Positions 1 to 8,285 of a stretch of DNA of 26,015 nucleotides are shown here, in pieces. Positions within the stretch are counted from its first letter, which is position 1, and each line of letters starts with the position of its first letter. A program made the position numbers and the translations under genes. The stretch spans positions 1-26,015 of the IMG/VR virus record IMGVR_UViG_3300049728_000037; one strand, written 5' to 3'. This DNA is from a virus. The notes below the pieces were generated by a model. It was not told where the DNA came from and ran no database searches. It saw nothing but the letters and a program-made list of their open reading frames with translations.

Positions 1-412
1 ATGTGTCCGGCCAATTGACTGTTACTGGTGTTGCTGAAAGCGAGTCAGCATCGTATTTAGCGATGATGCCAGAAGTGGAGCAACTTGCGCTGATCGTGTA
101 CGCCGCGCTGCCAACCGCACTGTCGCTATGATGAGCGCAGCCACGAGCCTGAGCGTAGAGCGTTACGCCTGTGGTCACGGAGTATGTGGTCTGCGCCGTG
201 ACCGGGGGATTGGATGTGTCGAAATAGATCGTGCAGCCATCGCTCGTGCTGGTCGATGCCGTGACGGTCGTTGGGTTTGTGACCGCGCCCGCTACCGGAG
301 AAAACGTGGGCGTTGCGGCGGGCTGATTGGTGCCGCCCATGATGATAGAAAGAATCTGGCCTTGCGCTGGAACCGCAAGCAGGCACGCGAGGAGTACGAA
401 TAGACGCTTCAT
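1..412 (-). CDS. Secreted-type appendage protein with chitobiase-C-like domain (partial, runs off left edge)
   Basis: This reading frame starts at ATG 412 and is still open at base 1, giving 137 visible residues. A Shine-Dalgarno GGAG lies 8 bases before the ATG, and the upstream gene ends only 14 bases away. Residues 1-19 look like a bacterial signal peptide: Lys-Arg, then a Leu/Val/Ala core, then a PAQGQ cleavage region. Residues about 34-107 match the pattern of the chitobiase/beta-hexosaminidase C-terminal Ig-like domain (PTFSP, TIYFDT, TLYAQA, AAYTI). From about 112 a new domain begins (IIAKYDADSL, VNWPD), which recalls the start of concanavalin/LamG-type lectin domains. It is the last visible member of the fibre gene cluster, so a surface-binding role is inferred. 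The signal peptide is odd for a virion protein. The coding call is sure; the function is tentative. Confidence 0.8.
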   Translation of the reverse strand, partial: MKRLFVLLACLLAVPAQGQILSIIMGGTNQPAATPTFSPVAGAVTNPTTVTASTSTSDGCTIYFDTSNPPVTAQTTYSVTTGVTLYAQARGCAHHSDSAVGSAAYTISASCSTSGIIAKYDADSLSATPVTVNWPDT

Positions 413-426
413 GCTGCATTCTCCAA

Positions 427-3400
427 TCAGTTAACCGTGACCACCCCTACATAATTCGTAGTAAAATAATGCGTTGAATCGCGCCCCACAATGCAGACCA
501 AGTTCCCTGCTGCCGCCGACAGGACCAGTGTGCCCGTGCCCGCTGTTCCGTAAGCTGTGCGAGCAGAGTTTTCATATCTGGCGCTTGACCCAAGAGCGGA
601 CAACGTGATCGCCGTACCCACATTGTCGTCGTTCAAGATGCAGAATTGGTATCCCGCTGCCGGTACAGGAACAGACACCGTGCAGGTCCCTGTGCAGACG
701 GCGATTCCAGACGGGGCCGCAAGGGTGATGGAGGCGCTAGGTGTCGGAACCGCAACAGCGGGGATGGCAGTAGCTGGAATATCACCCGCGGCAATCGCCG
801 CAGAGTTGTACACACCCGGTACCGCCGTCGCGTGCAGGACGTGCGTCGTGGTCGTATCCGAGTTTGCGCCCACCATATACTCGGATGTGTTCGGGTAGGT
901 TAACGTCACCGCGCCAGAGGAAGCTGGATAGGTCGATGTGGTCGTGTTCGTGCTCGTGCCGGTCACAAGCTGGTTAGTGGCATGGGTAATAGCCAACGGC
1001 TCAGATGAGGAAACTGTGGTGCTATTGTCGGTAAGGTGAGGCGCGCTCCATGAAGTTCCGCTTTGCCATAGCGCATAGCCGGGGGTCGTGGGCCAGGTCG
1101 TCGAGACGGGAGCAGCATTTACGGCTATTTGATAGCTGGAACACGTTAAGGTTGTATTTGATCCGGCAGCAACTCCCGCATCGCCCACGTAATCTGTGGT
1201 TGATCCGCTAGTTGCGGATATGCGAATTAGCTGATCGTTGCAGGACAATGTAGGCGCGGTACTGAGGCCGTTATAGGTCGCACCCGAACCAAGCACTACC
1301 ACGCCCGCGCCAGCCGCCTGTACCGTAAATGAGCACGGATTTGCTGGTTGTGGGTTAGGCAATGTCAGCGAGTAGCCGCCTAGTCGGATAATTTGTCCAC
1401 AATCGCTTGAAACCAAGCTGCGGGATGATGCCAGTTGCTCTGTACCACCGCTGCCGCTGCAAATCCCGTTAGTCGCCGTGCAGAACCGAGACGCTGCACC
1501 GCCAGCCTCGCTGCCCACGGCATTGCCAGAAGCATCGACACCATACACCGCCGTGGTGCTCGATCCAGGCACAAGTGCGTGTCCTGTGTTGTAGGTGAGG
1601 GAAAGCTGTGAAGCCACGGAACTGGCGTTGACGACAATCGGCTCTGAGGAATTGACGTTCCCTCCGCTGTCAGTCAGGCTCGGCGTGCTCCATGAGCTTC
1701 CGCTTTGCCAGAGAGCGTATCCGGGAGATGAAGGCCATACCATGCCACTGGTAGTGCTGCATGTGCCGTCGTTCTTCAAGTAGCCGCTGCACGATCCGCT
1801 GCCAAATAGCGCCACAACATCAGCATAGGTGGGCGTGACCCAGTTGCTACTTCCACCGTATTTTGCGAGGCCCGTGAACGTGGGCCAAACCATGCTTCCG
1901 CCTGTCGGAAAGAGCGGAGTCCATATAGTCCCATTCCACCGGCAGGCGTTGAACGTAGTCCCGGCTCCAGCGGTGCAATCTGAATATGACGCAGCATTGG
2001 TCGTGTAGACAACCTGATTTAGAAAGAGGCCCTTGGCAGGAAGTGCGGTCGTCGCTGGTGATGTGTAGCCGTTGATGCTGTACGTGAGGTTCGCCCGTAC
2101 AGTGTTCGGCACGGCAGTTTGCGCCGGCCCGAAGAACGATACGAAGTTCCCCTGCAAGGCGTTGTCAGTCGCATCCGACGTGGTGCCTGCGATGATTGCT
2201 CCCTCCATCCAGTTACCCGGCGAAGGTGTGCCGTCACCGCCCATGCCCAGCGTGACGTTCTGCTCCAGGTTCATCGTGTAGCCTGCGGGCAAACCAGCGT
2301 TATAGAGAGTCGTCCATCGGCCCTGCGTGATGTCGCTCGACTTGACCGCAAACGTCGTGCCGCTGGTATTGTATTTCCCCAGCACGGCGAGGTAATTCTG
2401 CGATGGCGTGCCTCCGTAGAGGCAAACCCCCTCTTCCAAATCGATTCCGGCAAAAGGTCCAGTGCCGGTTCCAAGGTTAACGCAATCGACCGCGTTGCCC
2501 GTGCTGAAAGCAGCCCCGAACATCTTCCCCATGCCCGCATCGCGAACCGGATTTTCAGCCTGATTGAACAGGCCGCAGCACCCATTGATGATTCCGCCCT
2601 CAGAATAGTTTTCCGCGAGCATGTAGACGGTAATCGAACTGTTGCCCGAAGGCAGACCGGATGCTCCAGAAGCCGTGGCATAGCCGTTCGTCATGCCAAA
2701 ACGGTTGATAGGCAGGACCAGGCCGCTCGGCATCGTAGTCCAACTGGAAGGCACAGCGACGTAATACTCAGGCGATGACGAATAGGGAATCTCGTCATTT
2801 GCGCTGGTCCCGGTCTGGTCGTATATTTTGCTGCGGGTGCAAGTCGTGCCAGCGCAAAACGCCGTCTCAGTTGCGATATTCACAAGCCCCGAAGAAAGCG
2901 TTCCCACGTTCGTCGTCGTGCTATCCGAGGCACGAGTCACTTGATACAAATTGCCGGAGTACGACGCGAACATTCTCCGCACCAGTGAGTACGCCGCTTT
3001 GCACGTCTGCCCGCCAGCCGCCACAATGTCGCACGGGAACGCTCCCGGATAGACGAAGTTGTACGGACCCTGTGGCCGAAATGTGAGCTGGCTTGAGCCG
3101 ACCGTAATCGGGTTCGGCGTATCCACCGCAAAGACGGTATCGAAGTTGGTTGATCCTGCCGTGACGTAAACCATGTTGCCGGTCACTGGCGAAGCGAAGT
3201 CGCTTGCTCGCGTCCATGCGCCTGATCCGCTGACGTACACGCCATTCTGCGTCTGCGTGGTCTGATCCTTGACGAGTACGCGCGAAGAGGAGGTCAGCAC
3301 GCCGTCGATGGTCTGCTCGCCTGACAAACTGATGTTGCTGCCTGTCGTGGCAAGTTGGACTGGGGCCGTGCCGGAGGTGCCGCCGCCTGTTGCCGTGATC

Positions 3401-3630
3401 GTCACGATGCCCGTGCAACTTCCGCTCACCAGTGGCGAGCAGTTCGTATTCGTACCGGGGATGATCTCGTTGACGCCAGCGCTTGTTCCGTTTCCCCATT
3501 GCGTCTGCGCACCCACCGTTTGCAGGGTCTGCCCATTAGTCCCAGGCCTGATCTGGTTCGGATTGATCGTCTGGGCAGTGAGGGCCGCTGCCGTCACCAG
3601 CGCGGTACTAAGTAGTCCAATAGTTCGCAT
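427..3630 (-). CDS. Tail-fibre-like protein with GH54 alpha-L-arabinofuranosidase-type domain
   Basis: This 1067-aa protein starts at ATG 3630, 9 bases after GGAG and overlapping the previous gene by 23 bases. Residues 1-20 resemble a signal peptide (hydrophobic core, LTA-Q site). Residues about 108-186 match a domain common in phage tail fibres (RVLVKDQT, NGVYV, WTRASD, ITVGSSQLTF). Residues about 198-501 match the GH54 arabinofuranosidase catalytic domain: CDIVAAGGQTC (C200, C210), FCAGTTC (C259, C264), a vicinal CC at 351-352, DLEEG with E399 and GMGGD with D466. As recalled from the fungal GH54 enzyme AkAbfB, these correspond to its three disulfides, its nucleophile Glu and its acid/base Asp, at similar spacings. 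The remainder is beta-rich fibre with a roughly 40-residue repeat (629-669 and 843-884). The likely role is binding and trimming arabinose-containing surface polysaccharide; activity is inferred. Confidence 0.85.
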   Translation of the reverse strand: MRTIGLLSTALVTAAALTAQTINPNQIRPGTNGQTLQTVGAQTQWGNGTSAGVNEIIPGTNTNCSPLVSGSCTGIVTITATGGGTSGTAPVQLATTGSNISLSGEQTIDGVLTSSSRVLVKDQTTQTQNGVYVSGSGAWTRASDFASPVTGNMVYVTAGSTNFDTVFAVDTPNPITVGSSQLTFRPQGPYNFVYPGAFPCDIVAAGGQTCKAAYSLVRRMFASYSGNLYQVTRASDSTTTNVGTLSSGLVNIATETAFCAGTTCTRSKIYDQTGTSANDEIPYSSSPEYYVAVPSSWTTMPSGLVLPINRFGMTNGYATASGASGLPSGNSSITVYMLAENYSEGGIINGCCGLFNQAENPVRDAGMGKMFGAAFSTGNAVDCVNLGTGTGPFAGIDLEEGVCLYGGTPSQNYLAVLGKYNTSGTTFAVKSSDITQGRWTTLYNAGLPAGYTMNLEQNVTLGMGGDGTPSPGNWMEGAIIAGTTSDATDNALQGNFVSFFGPAQTAVPNTVRANLTYSINGYTSPATTALPAKGLFLNQVVYTTNAASYSDCTAGAGTTFNACRWNGTIWTPLFPTGGSMVWPTFTGLAKYGGSSNWVTPTYADVVALFGSGSCSGYLKNDGTCSTTSGMVWPSSPGYALWQSGSSWSTPSLTDSGGNVNSSEPIVVNASSVASQLSLTYNTGHALVPGSSTTAVYGVDASGNAVGSEAGGAASRFCTATNGICSGSGGTEQLASSRSLVSSDCGQIIRLGGYSLTLPNPQPANPCSFTVQAAGAGVVVLGSGATYNGLSTAPTLSCNDQLIRISATSGSTTDYVGDAGVAAGSNTTLTCSSYQIAVNAAPVSTTWPTTPGYALWQSGTSWSAPHLTDNSTTVSSSEPLAITHATNQLVTGTSTNTTTSTYPASSGAVTLTYPNTSEYMVGANSDTTTTHVLHATAVPGVYNSAAIAAGDIPATAIPAVAVPTPSASITLAAPSGIAVCTGTCTVSVPVPAAGYQFCILNDDNVGTAITLSALGSSARYENSARTAYGTAGTGTLVLSAAAGNLVCIVGRDSTHYFTTNYVGVVTVN
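979..1104 (-). repeat. Internal fibre repeat, copy 2
   Basis: This stretch encodes residues 843-884 of the GH54-containing protein. It shares the pattern WP..PGYALWQSG.SW..P.LTD with copy 1 at 1624-1746, and the DNA is also visibly similar. Repeats of this kind usually form successive beta modules of a fibre shaft. Confidence 0.75.
1624..1746 (-). repeat. Internal fibre repeat, copy 1
   Basis: This stretch encodes residues 629-669 of the GH54-containing protein (VWPSSPGYALWQSGSSW, SLTD, SSEP). It matches copy 2 at 979-1104 at both protein and DNA level. A third, weaker relative begins at residue 581 (VWPTFTGLAKYGGSSNW). Confidence 0.75.
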
Positions 3631-4144
3631 TGAGGTTATCTCCAGTCGTCAGCGCTGTTGCCAGCGTGATTGTAGCCCCGCTTAATGAGTAGCCGAGTCC
3701 GGGCGTGAGAACTTGACCGTTTTGCTGTAGGACAAGGGAGCCGCCGACAGGGGTAGATGGCAGTGTGAATACGGAACCCGGAATTGCTCCACTGATAGCC
3801 CCTGTGTTTGTGGAGGCTTGAACCGGGGTGTATCCCCCTCCGCCGCCGCTCCCCGCAATAGCCTGATCTGGCAACACAACTGGGTTATAGCCGAAGAGCG
3901 GATGCCAGATGACCACGGTATAAAGGACCGCGTTATCCAGATACGCATAGGCGTGCCCAAACCCGTCTGTGAGGATAGGCTGAGTTTCTGGCGTTCCTCC
4001 GCTAATGCTGTCATAGATGGTAGCCAGCGGAGACGGAGGATCATTGGCCGTGGACGCTGGTTGAGTACACCAGTAAACCTGTGCCCCGGCCAAAGCTCTG
4101 CCCTGTGCGTCGGTAACATATCGATCATCTCGCGCACGCGCCAT
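3608..4144 (-). CDS. Tail appendage/fibre adaptor-like protein
   Basis: The 178-aa protein begins at the ATG directly after the TAA of the upstream gene, so translation is probably coupled. The N-terminal half (residues about 8-95) reads as a compact beta domain often seen at the start of phage appendage proteins: VTDAQGRALAGAQVYW, then a GFGHAYAYLDN segment and YTVVIWHPLFGY. A Gly-rich linker (98-103) leads to a C-terminal domain (about 120-178: GSVFTLP, LVLQQNGQVLTPG, YSLSGATITL, NANYWTT) that resembles fibre modules. It precedes the GH54 fibre gene and overlaps it by 23 bases. It could connect the fibre to the tail or be a short fibre itself; the function is inferred. Confidence 0.75.
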   Translation of the reverse strand: MARARDDRYVTDAQGRALAGAQVYWCTQPASTANDPPSPLATIYDSISGGTPETQPILTDGFGHAYAYLDNAVLYTVVIWHPLFGYNPVVLPDQAIAGSGGGGGYTPVQASTNTGAISGAIPGSVFTLPSTPVGGSLVLQQNGQVLTPGLGYSLSGATITLATALTTGDNLNANYWTT

Positions 4145-4825
4145 TTATCCCCCAATCTTTGCAACGCAGGCAGCCGTTCCCGTCAATGCCGAGACGAGGA
4201 AGCGATAGAGATAACCGCGCTGCAATGTTACTTGCCCAAAAGGCCCGATGGTTTGAGAACTGCCAGCAACAACCGCGATTCCAGGAACGATGGTTGTCCA
4301 TGTGTCGCTATCCTTGAGTGCGGCCTGTAGATCAACCGTAGCAGCCGTTGGGAGCGTTGGGAACGAGACAGAGAAAGGCAGCGTGAACTGCGAATCGCCC
4401 TGTGGAGCTTGTACAAGAACTGCCTGTGAAGCGTAATTCAACGTGACCGTCTCAGCCGTCTCTCCCGGCTCGGTGAGGAATGCCCCAGTGTCGGCTGTCG
4501 CGCTTTGATTCGTTCCGATGAGCGCAAAGGAAATGGTACCCGCACCCGTGGCCGCCGTGATCGAAACTGCCGTGATGACCACGCGAGTAACGTTGAATAA
4601 TCCCGAATGTTGTGCCGTGCCCCATAGGGTGATCAAGTCGCCCACTTTGGGAGTTGGCCCTTGATTGATCGACACTGAGACTGTGGCAACATTCGTTGCA
4701 ATCGCGGTCTGCGTCACATAACCTTGTGTGTTCCCCTGAAGCATGTTCAGGTTGCCGAACAGATAGGCAGGAACGCCCTTCTGGAGCAGTTGCGCCCTAA
4801 CGAGTGGTGCATTGTAAGCTGGCAT
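4145..4825 (-). CDS. Beta-rich tail structural protein
   Basis: The 226-aa protein starts at ATG 4825 with AAGGAG 6 bases upstream; the stop of the previous gene directly precedes that Shine-Dalgarno. The N-terminus (residues 1-36) is probably helical (VRAQLLQKGVPAYLFGNLNML). Residues about 44-116 carry a beta module, with VATVSVSINQGP, KVGDLITLWGT, GLFNVTRVVIT and GTISFALIGT in order. The same module recurs in the 1394-aa and 293-aa proteins of this window. The C-terminal third (135-226) is another beta domain (FTLPFSVSFPTLP, LQRGYLYRFLVSALTG). Its place at the start of the fibre cluster suggests a virion surface or tail-tip role. No catalytic motif is visible. Confidence 0.75.
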   Translation of the reverse strand: MPAYNAPLVRAQLLQKGVPAYLFGNLNMLQGNTQGYVTQTAIATNVATVSVSINQGPTPKVGDLITLWGTAQHSGLFNVTRVVITAVSITAATGAGTISFALIGTNQSATADTGAFLTEPGETAETVTLNYASQAVLVQAPQGDSQFTLPFSVSFPTLPTAATVDLQAALKDSDTWTTIVPGIAVVAGSSQTIGPFGQVTLQRGYLYRFLVSALTGTAACVAKIGG

Positions 4826-4834
4826 GGTTTCTCC

Positions 4835-6352
4835 TTATTTTGCCTTGGGCCTGAACTTAAAATACTCTTTCAAATCGACAGGCTTGAAATGTGGGTCAAA
4901 CGGTTCTTGGTACGGTCTAGCAAAACGAAACATGGGTTGCGCTTCTCCCTCGGAAGCCACCGAAGGTAGTAAGCCCCTCGGTGAAGTAAACGGCGTTACC
5001 CGCACCGGGTTTCTCTCTGGCATTCCATTCATGCTGCCGGGATACGGTTCTTCACCATAAGGCGCATTACCCGGTACATTTGCCTCTAGCATTCGCGGAG
5101 CCGCGCCTCGCGGGATGAGTGTTTCCGGCCTGAAAGTTCCAAAATCAGGTTTCATCGCTCCGGGCCGAAATGCTTCACGTAAAGACACGTCGGTAGGGCT
5201 TCCGCTCCACCACGGACGACCAGCCGCAAGGTCGCGCACGCCAGAGAGAATCTGTGCTGGCGCTTGGAATGGATGCTCGATACTAAGGTTCGCCATTTTG
5301 CCGAAACCATACGGCTGCTTCGGCTCTGCCAGTGTGGTTTTTCCGCTAACACGCTCGCCAATCTGCGAGACTTGCCCGAATGCCTGACGGATCGCTTTCG
5401 GTTGGATACCTGCATCGCGCAGAACAGGGTCGAGAGCGTTTTGCACTGCACGTTCACGCTGTAAAGCCTGCGCTTGGTTCAACCCCTTTTGCTCTGCAAG
5501 TTTTACCGCTTCGGGGCTTGGAGTGCGCGATTTCAGTTGACGATTGATTGCAGAAAGTTGCTGGCGCTCCGCTTCCAGTTCGCGCACAGTCGTAGGGCCA
5601 TCCGGACCCGTCACCGGCTTATCTCCGATGGCATCGATGGTCTTTTGGTACGGTCCCCAAATCTCTGATTTAGCGCCGGGGATGCGCGCCTGCACTTCCG
5701 CAAGCGATTGCGCTCCTTGCAAGAACGGACGCGCACCCTGCGTGGCGCGAATGGTGCTGAGAGCTTTTGGAGATGCGGGACCAACGCGCATTCCTCGCAA
5801 CGCCGCGGCGTCGGGATCTCCGATTGCAGCAGAGCGCATCGCACTCCCAACTTTTGATAAAGCGGGCATCGCCTCACCAACCAAGCCGCCAGTATCAATA
5901 CCGCCCACCAAACTACCCAAACCCGATTCAATCGTCTCCTCTGGATGCTCCTTAAGTGCGGCGATTATATCTGCTCCGGGCGGTTTATCTCCGTGCATGG
6001 CTCCGTATGCCATGCCAACCGGACTCATGGAAAATACGGATTTCGCCGTCTCAATCGGGTGTAGGAACGGAGAAGTAACGCCACCGATCACACCCCCGCC
6101 GAAATTCGAGGCCCCGCGCATGATGTGATGGCCCAAACCCTCGTTTGGAGGAGCCATCTGCGGAGCAACATACTTCTCATCAAAGGTCTGCGGAGCCGCA
6201 GAATGCGTACCGCTTTGCGCCGCGATAGCACCGGGGAAATCCTTAGCGATCTGCGCACTGATTTGCTCATCGGGCGCGTTACCCGCAAATTTCCCGTAGC
6301 TTCCATCGGGGAGCTTCACGTACTGGAAATCGGATTGTTGATCCTGAGCCAT
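4835..6352 (-). CDS. Probable internal virion (ejection) protein, 505 aa
   Basis: The start ATG shares its A with the preceding stop (TAATG), so translation is coupled. The N-terminus has the motif VKLPDGSYGKFAGNAPDEQ followed by an amphipathic stretch to DFP (residues 12-40), which I recognise from the start of internal or ejection proteins of other phages. Residues 71-120 and 141-172 are Gly-rich and hydrophobic (FGGGVIGGV, LGSLVGGIDTGGLVG) and could insert in membranes. Residues about 255-320 are strongly helical (LEAERQQLSAINRQLK). The C-terminus is Pro/Arg-rich. It sits downstream of two other low-complexity proteins and upstream of the fibres, the usual place for podovirus ejection proteins. 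The role is inferred from composition and position. Confidence 0.65.
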   Translation of the reverse strand: MAQDQQSDFQYVKLPDGSYGKFAGNAPDEQISAQIAKDFPGAIAAQSGTHSAAPQTFDEKYVAPQMAPPNEGLGHHIMRGASNFGGGVIGGVTSPFLHPIETAKSVFSMSPVGMAYGAMHGDKPPGADIIAALKEHPEETIESGLGSLVGGIDTGGLVGEAMPALSKVGSAMRSAAIGDPDAAALRGMRVGPASPKALSTIRATQGARPFLQGAQSLAEVQARIPGAKSEIWGPYQKTIDAIGDKPVTGPDGPTTVRELEAERQQLSAINRQLKSRTPSPEAVKLAEQKGLNQAQALQRERAVQNALDPVLRDAGIQPKAIRQAFGQVSQIGERVSGKTTLAEPKQPYGFGKMANLSIEHPFQAPAQILSGVRDLAAGRPWWSGSPTDVSLREAFRPGAMKPDFGTFRPETLIPRGAAPRMLEANVPGNAPYGEEPYPGSMNGMPERNPVRVTPFTSPRGLLPSVASEGEAQPMFRFARPYQEPFDPHFKPVDLKEYFKFRPKAK

Positions 6353-7671
6353 TAGTGTCCTAATTGCGTGTAATCACGTACTTTTGCTCCAGCAGGAGGT
6401 CCGCCAGATTCCCCGCCGGATGGTTGCGCGTTCGGATGCCCCTGTTCCTGCATCTTTTGCATCCACGGGATCATGTGCTGGATCGTCGCCTTTAGGTTAT
6501 CTGGAGTCTGATTTGGAGCATTGATAGCGTGGTCAAATTCTTCGCGCAAATTTTCCGGCAAGCGTCCTTGTGCATGAGCCAATGCAACCGCGCTCGACAT
6601 CATCAGGAAATCGGCCCGAAGCCCAGCAAACTTTGGATTATCCATGCCTATCTTACCCTGCATGAACGCATTCCAGTTTCCCATGATCGGGCCAAGTTCC
6701 GGTCCTAGATCGTCAATCTCCTTTAGTAAATCTGGAGCCATCTCCACAACTACCTGCGCGCGCCCAGCCGCCGTGCGCTGCTGCATCGTCGGAGTGCTAA
6801 CGGCGTTTACTCCAGCCGCCGTCTGCGCTCCCGGAGCTACTGTCTGACCTGGGCGAATTGTTTGTAGTGTTTCTCCTCCGTTCGCGCTAGGCACGAACAT
6901 ATTTACCGCTGGAGCCTGCACTGGACGCTGCGTATCGAGCATGTACTGATGTTCAGCCTGCGCCACGGTCGATCCAGGATGCTTCTGCGCATATTCCGTA
7001 AGGTACTGTTGTTCTGGCGCAATCTGCTGAGGTCTAAGGGCCATCGCCTTGTCTTTCTCAATCTCCTGCAATGCCTGAGACGGCGACATGCCCATCTTCA
7101 CGAGTGAGCGATAGGTTCCGATTTCTGGTGTGGCATCGGGAGGATTCTCTAAAACGTTTGTTTCCGCTTGGGCGTGTTGTGTCTCTGCACCCTGATACTT
7201 CCGCAAACTCTCCGCATTAGGAGCAATCTCTGGAGTTTCCGCGTTGATATGTTCTGTATTTGCTTGCTTTTCCTCGTTTCCGGTCTGCGAATTGAGCATC
7301 TCCTGCAGGCTCTTCTCAAGCCCAGATTCCTCAAACTGCCGACGATTCGGGCCTCCCGTTGCCACGCTCAATGCGTGACCAAGTTTTCCCATAAAGCCGG
7401 GATGATTGTCGGGAGATCCCCACGGGTCCGCGTCCTTCTGCTCATCCTTCTGCAAACGCGACAGAGCGGGGTGCATTGCCACGTCTTGAGGACTCGCAGT
7501 CTGAGGATCAAACTTGGCCTTTTGCGCGCGCGGTTGAAAAGGCTGGAGCGGCTGATCTTCCATCATCGGAGAATCCTGAGATTCTGTGCCGATAGAGACA
7601 GGATCAGGCTTAGGGATCAGCGGAGGCAGTGACCCGGAGAGGCGTAAGAACGGATTGGCAAATGATCCCAT
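6352..7671 (-). CDS. Probable internal virion protein, 439 aa
   Basis: The 439-aa protein is rich in Gln, Glu, Ala and Pro and has no recognised enzyme motif. The first half is probably disordered to helical (residues about 40-190). Residues about 310-415 look like a compact helical domain (VVVEMAPDLLKEIDDLG, NWNAFMQGKIG, LRADFLMMSSAVALAHAQG). The N-terminus is Pro-rich. The ATG at 7671 has only a poor Shine-Dalgarno; an alternative ATG at 7566 (MMEDQP) has AGGA 7 bases upstream, so the start is uncertain. It lies between the 203-aa and 505-aa proteins with coupled junctions. An ejection-complex or internal-core role is inferred from composition and order. Confidence 0.65.
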   Translation of the reverse strand: MGSFANPFLRLSGSLPPLIPKPDPVSIGTESQDSPMMEDQPLQPFQPRAQKAKFDPQTASPQDVAMHPALSRLQKDEQKDADPWGSPDNHPGFMGKLGHALSVATGGPNRRQFEESGLEKSLQEMLNSQTGNEEKQANTEHINAETPEIAPNAESLRKYQGAETQHAQAETNVLENPPDATPEIGTYRSLVKMGMSPSQALQEIEKDKAMALRPQQIAPEQQYLTEYAQKHPGSTVAQAEHQYMLDTQRPVQAPAVNMFVPSANGGETLQTIRPGQTVAPGAQTAAGVNAVSTPTMQQRTAAGRAQVVVEMAPDLLKEIDDLGPELGPIMGNWNAFMQGKIGMDNPKFAGLRADFLMMSSAVALAHAQGRLPENLREEFDHAINAPNQTPDNLKATIQHMIPWMQKMQEQGHPNAQPSGGESGGPPAGAKVRDYTQLGH

Positions 7672-7673
7672 AG

Positions 7674-8285
7674 CTAAGTTTGTTGCCCCTGTCCAGTTGA
7701 TCCCTGATTCCTTAATTTCATCAGGGAGTTAGTCAAACCAGCAGCCTGCGTCCCGATCCCCAATAGTCCGCTTACATCTTGCATCCACGCCGGACCAGCT
7801 TTTTGCGCTTCGGTTTCTGCGTCAATGTCGCTGTGCTCCTGACCCATCGCGTTCAGCATCCCGCTGGTATCGGTGTTGTAGAGGCCCTGAAGGCCCTTAG
7901 CGCCCTCCTGCATCTGCTCCTGCTGGAGGTTGGCGTTCTGGCCTGCGATTCCCTCAGACGCTCCCGCTGCTGCCTTAATGTTCTCTCTGGAGGCCGCATC
8001 AAGCGCCGCCTGATACCCACCCGCGTTATGCGAAGCTGAGGCGCGTTGCATCGCCTGCCCGGTAAGGCCCGATGTGGCTCCCCCGGCACCGCCCTCCGCC
8101 GCTGCGGTCATGGCAGAAAGTCCCTGCTGGCCATAGCCTTGCGGGTGCAGCATCTCTTCGGTCAGGAAGGGAGTAAGACCTGCGCCGATGTTCGAGGCAT
8201 CTGCGCCCAACATGCCGGAGGTATTGACGGCAGAATTGTAAGCGTCTTTGGCTTGCCCTACGCCCGCATTAGAGAAGAGTCCCAC
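7674..8285 (-). CDS. Ala/Gly/Gln-rich probable internal virion protein, 203 aa
   Basis: The gene starts with GTG at 8285, preceded by a strong GGAGG 4 bases away. The protein begins MGLFSNAGVGQAKDAYNSA and is dominated by Ala, Gly, Gln and Ser with likely long helices (about 75-130: AASRENIKAAAGASEG, LQQEQMQEGAKGLQG). The C-terminus (165-195) is mildly hydrophobic (VSGLLGIGTQAAGLTNSLM). No enzyme motif is visible. Small Ala/Gly-rich proteins at this place, after the tail nozzle and before large helical proteins, are typically internal or ejection components. The next gene starts within a few bases of its stop. The function is inferred. Confidence 0.65.
   Translation of the reverse strand: MGLFSNAGVGQAKDAYNSAVNTSGMLGADASNIGAGLTPFLTEEMLHPQGYGQQGLSAMTAAAEGGAGGATSGLTGQAMQRASASHNAGGYQAALDAASRENIKAAAGASEGIAGQNANLQQEQMQEGAKGLQGLYNTDTSGMLNAMGQEHSDIDAETEAQKAGPAWMQDVSGLLGIGTQAAGLTNSLMKLRNQGSTGQGQQT

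Noticed and set aside
126-419. 97-codon minus-strand frame at the left end
   Set aside because: It is out of frame with the signal-peptide protein starting at 412, which has a better Shine-Dalgarno, signal peptide and domain content.
2119-2778. 219-codon plus-strand frame
   Set aside because: Antisense to the GH54 domain; Arg-rich and without any domain signature.
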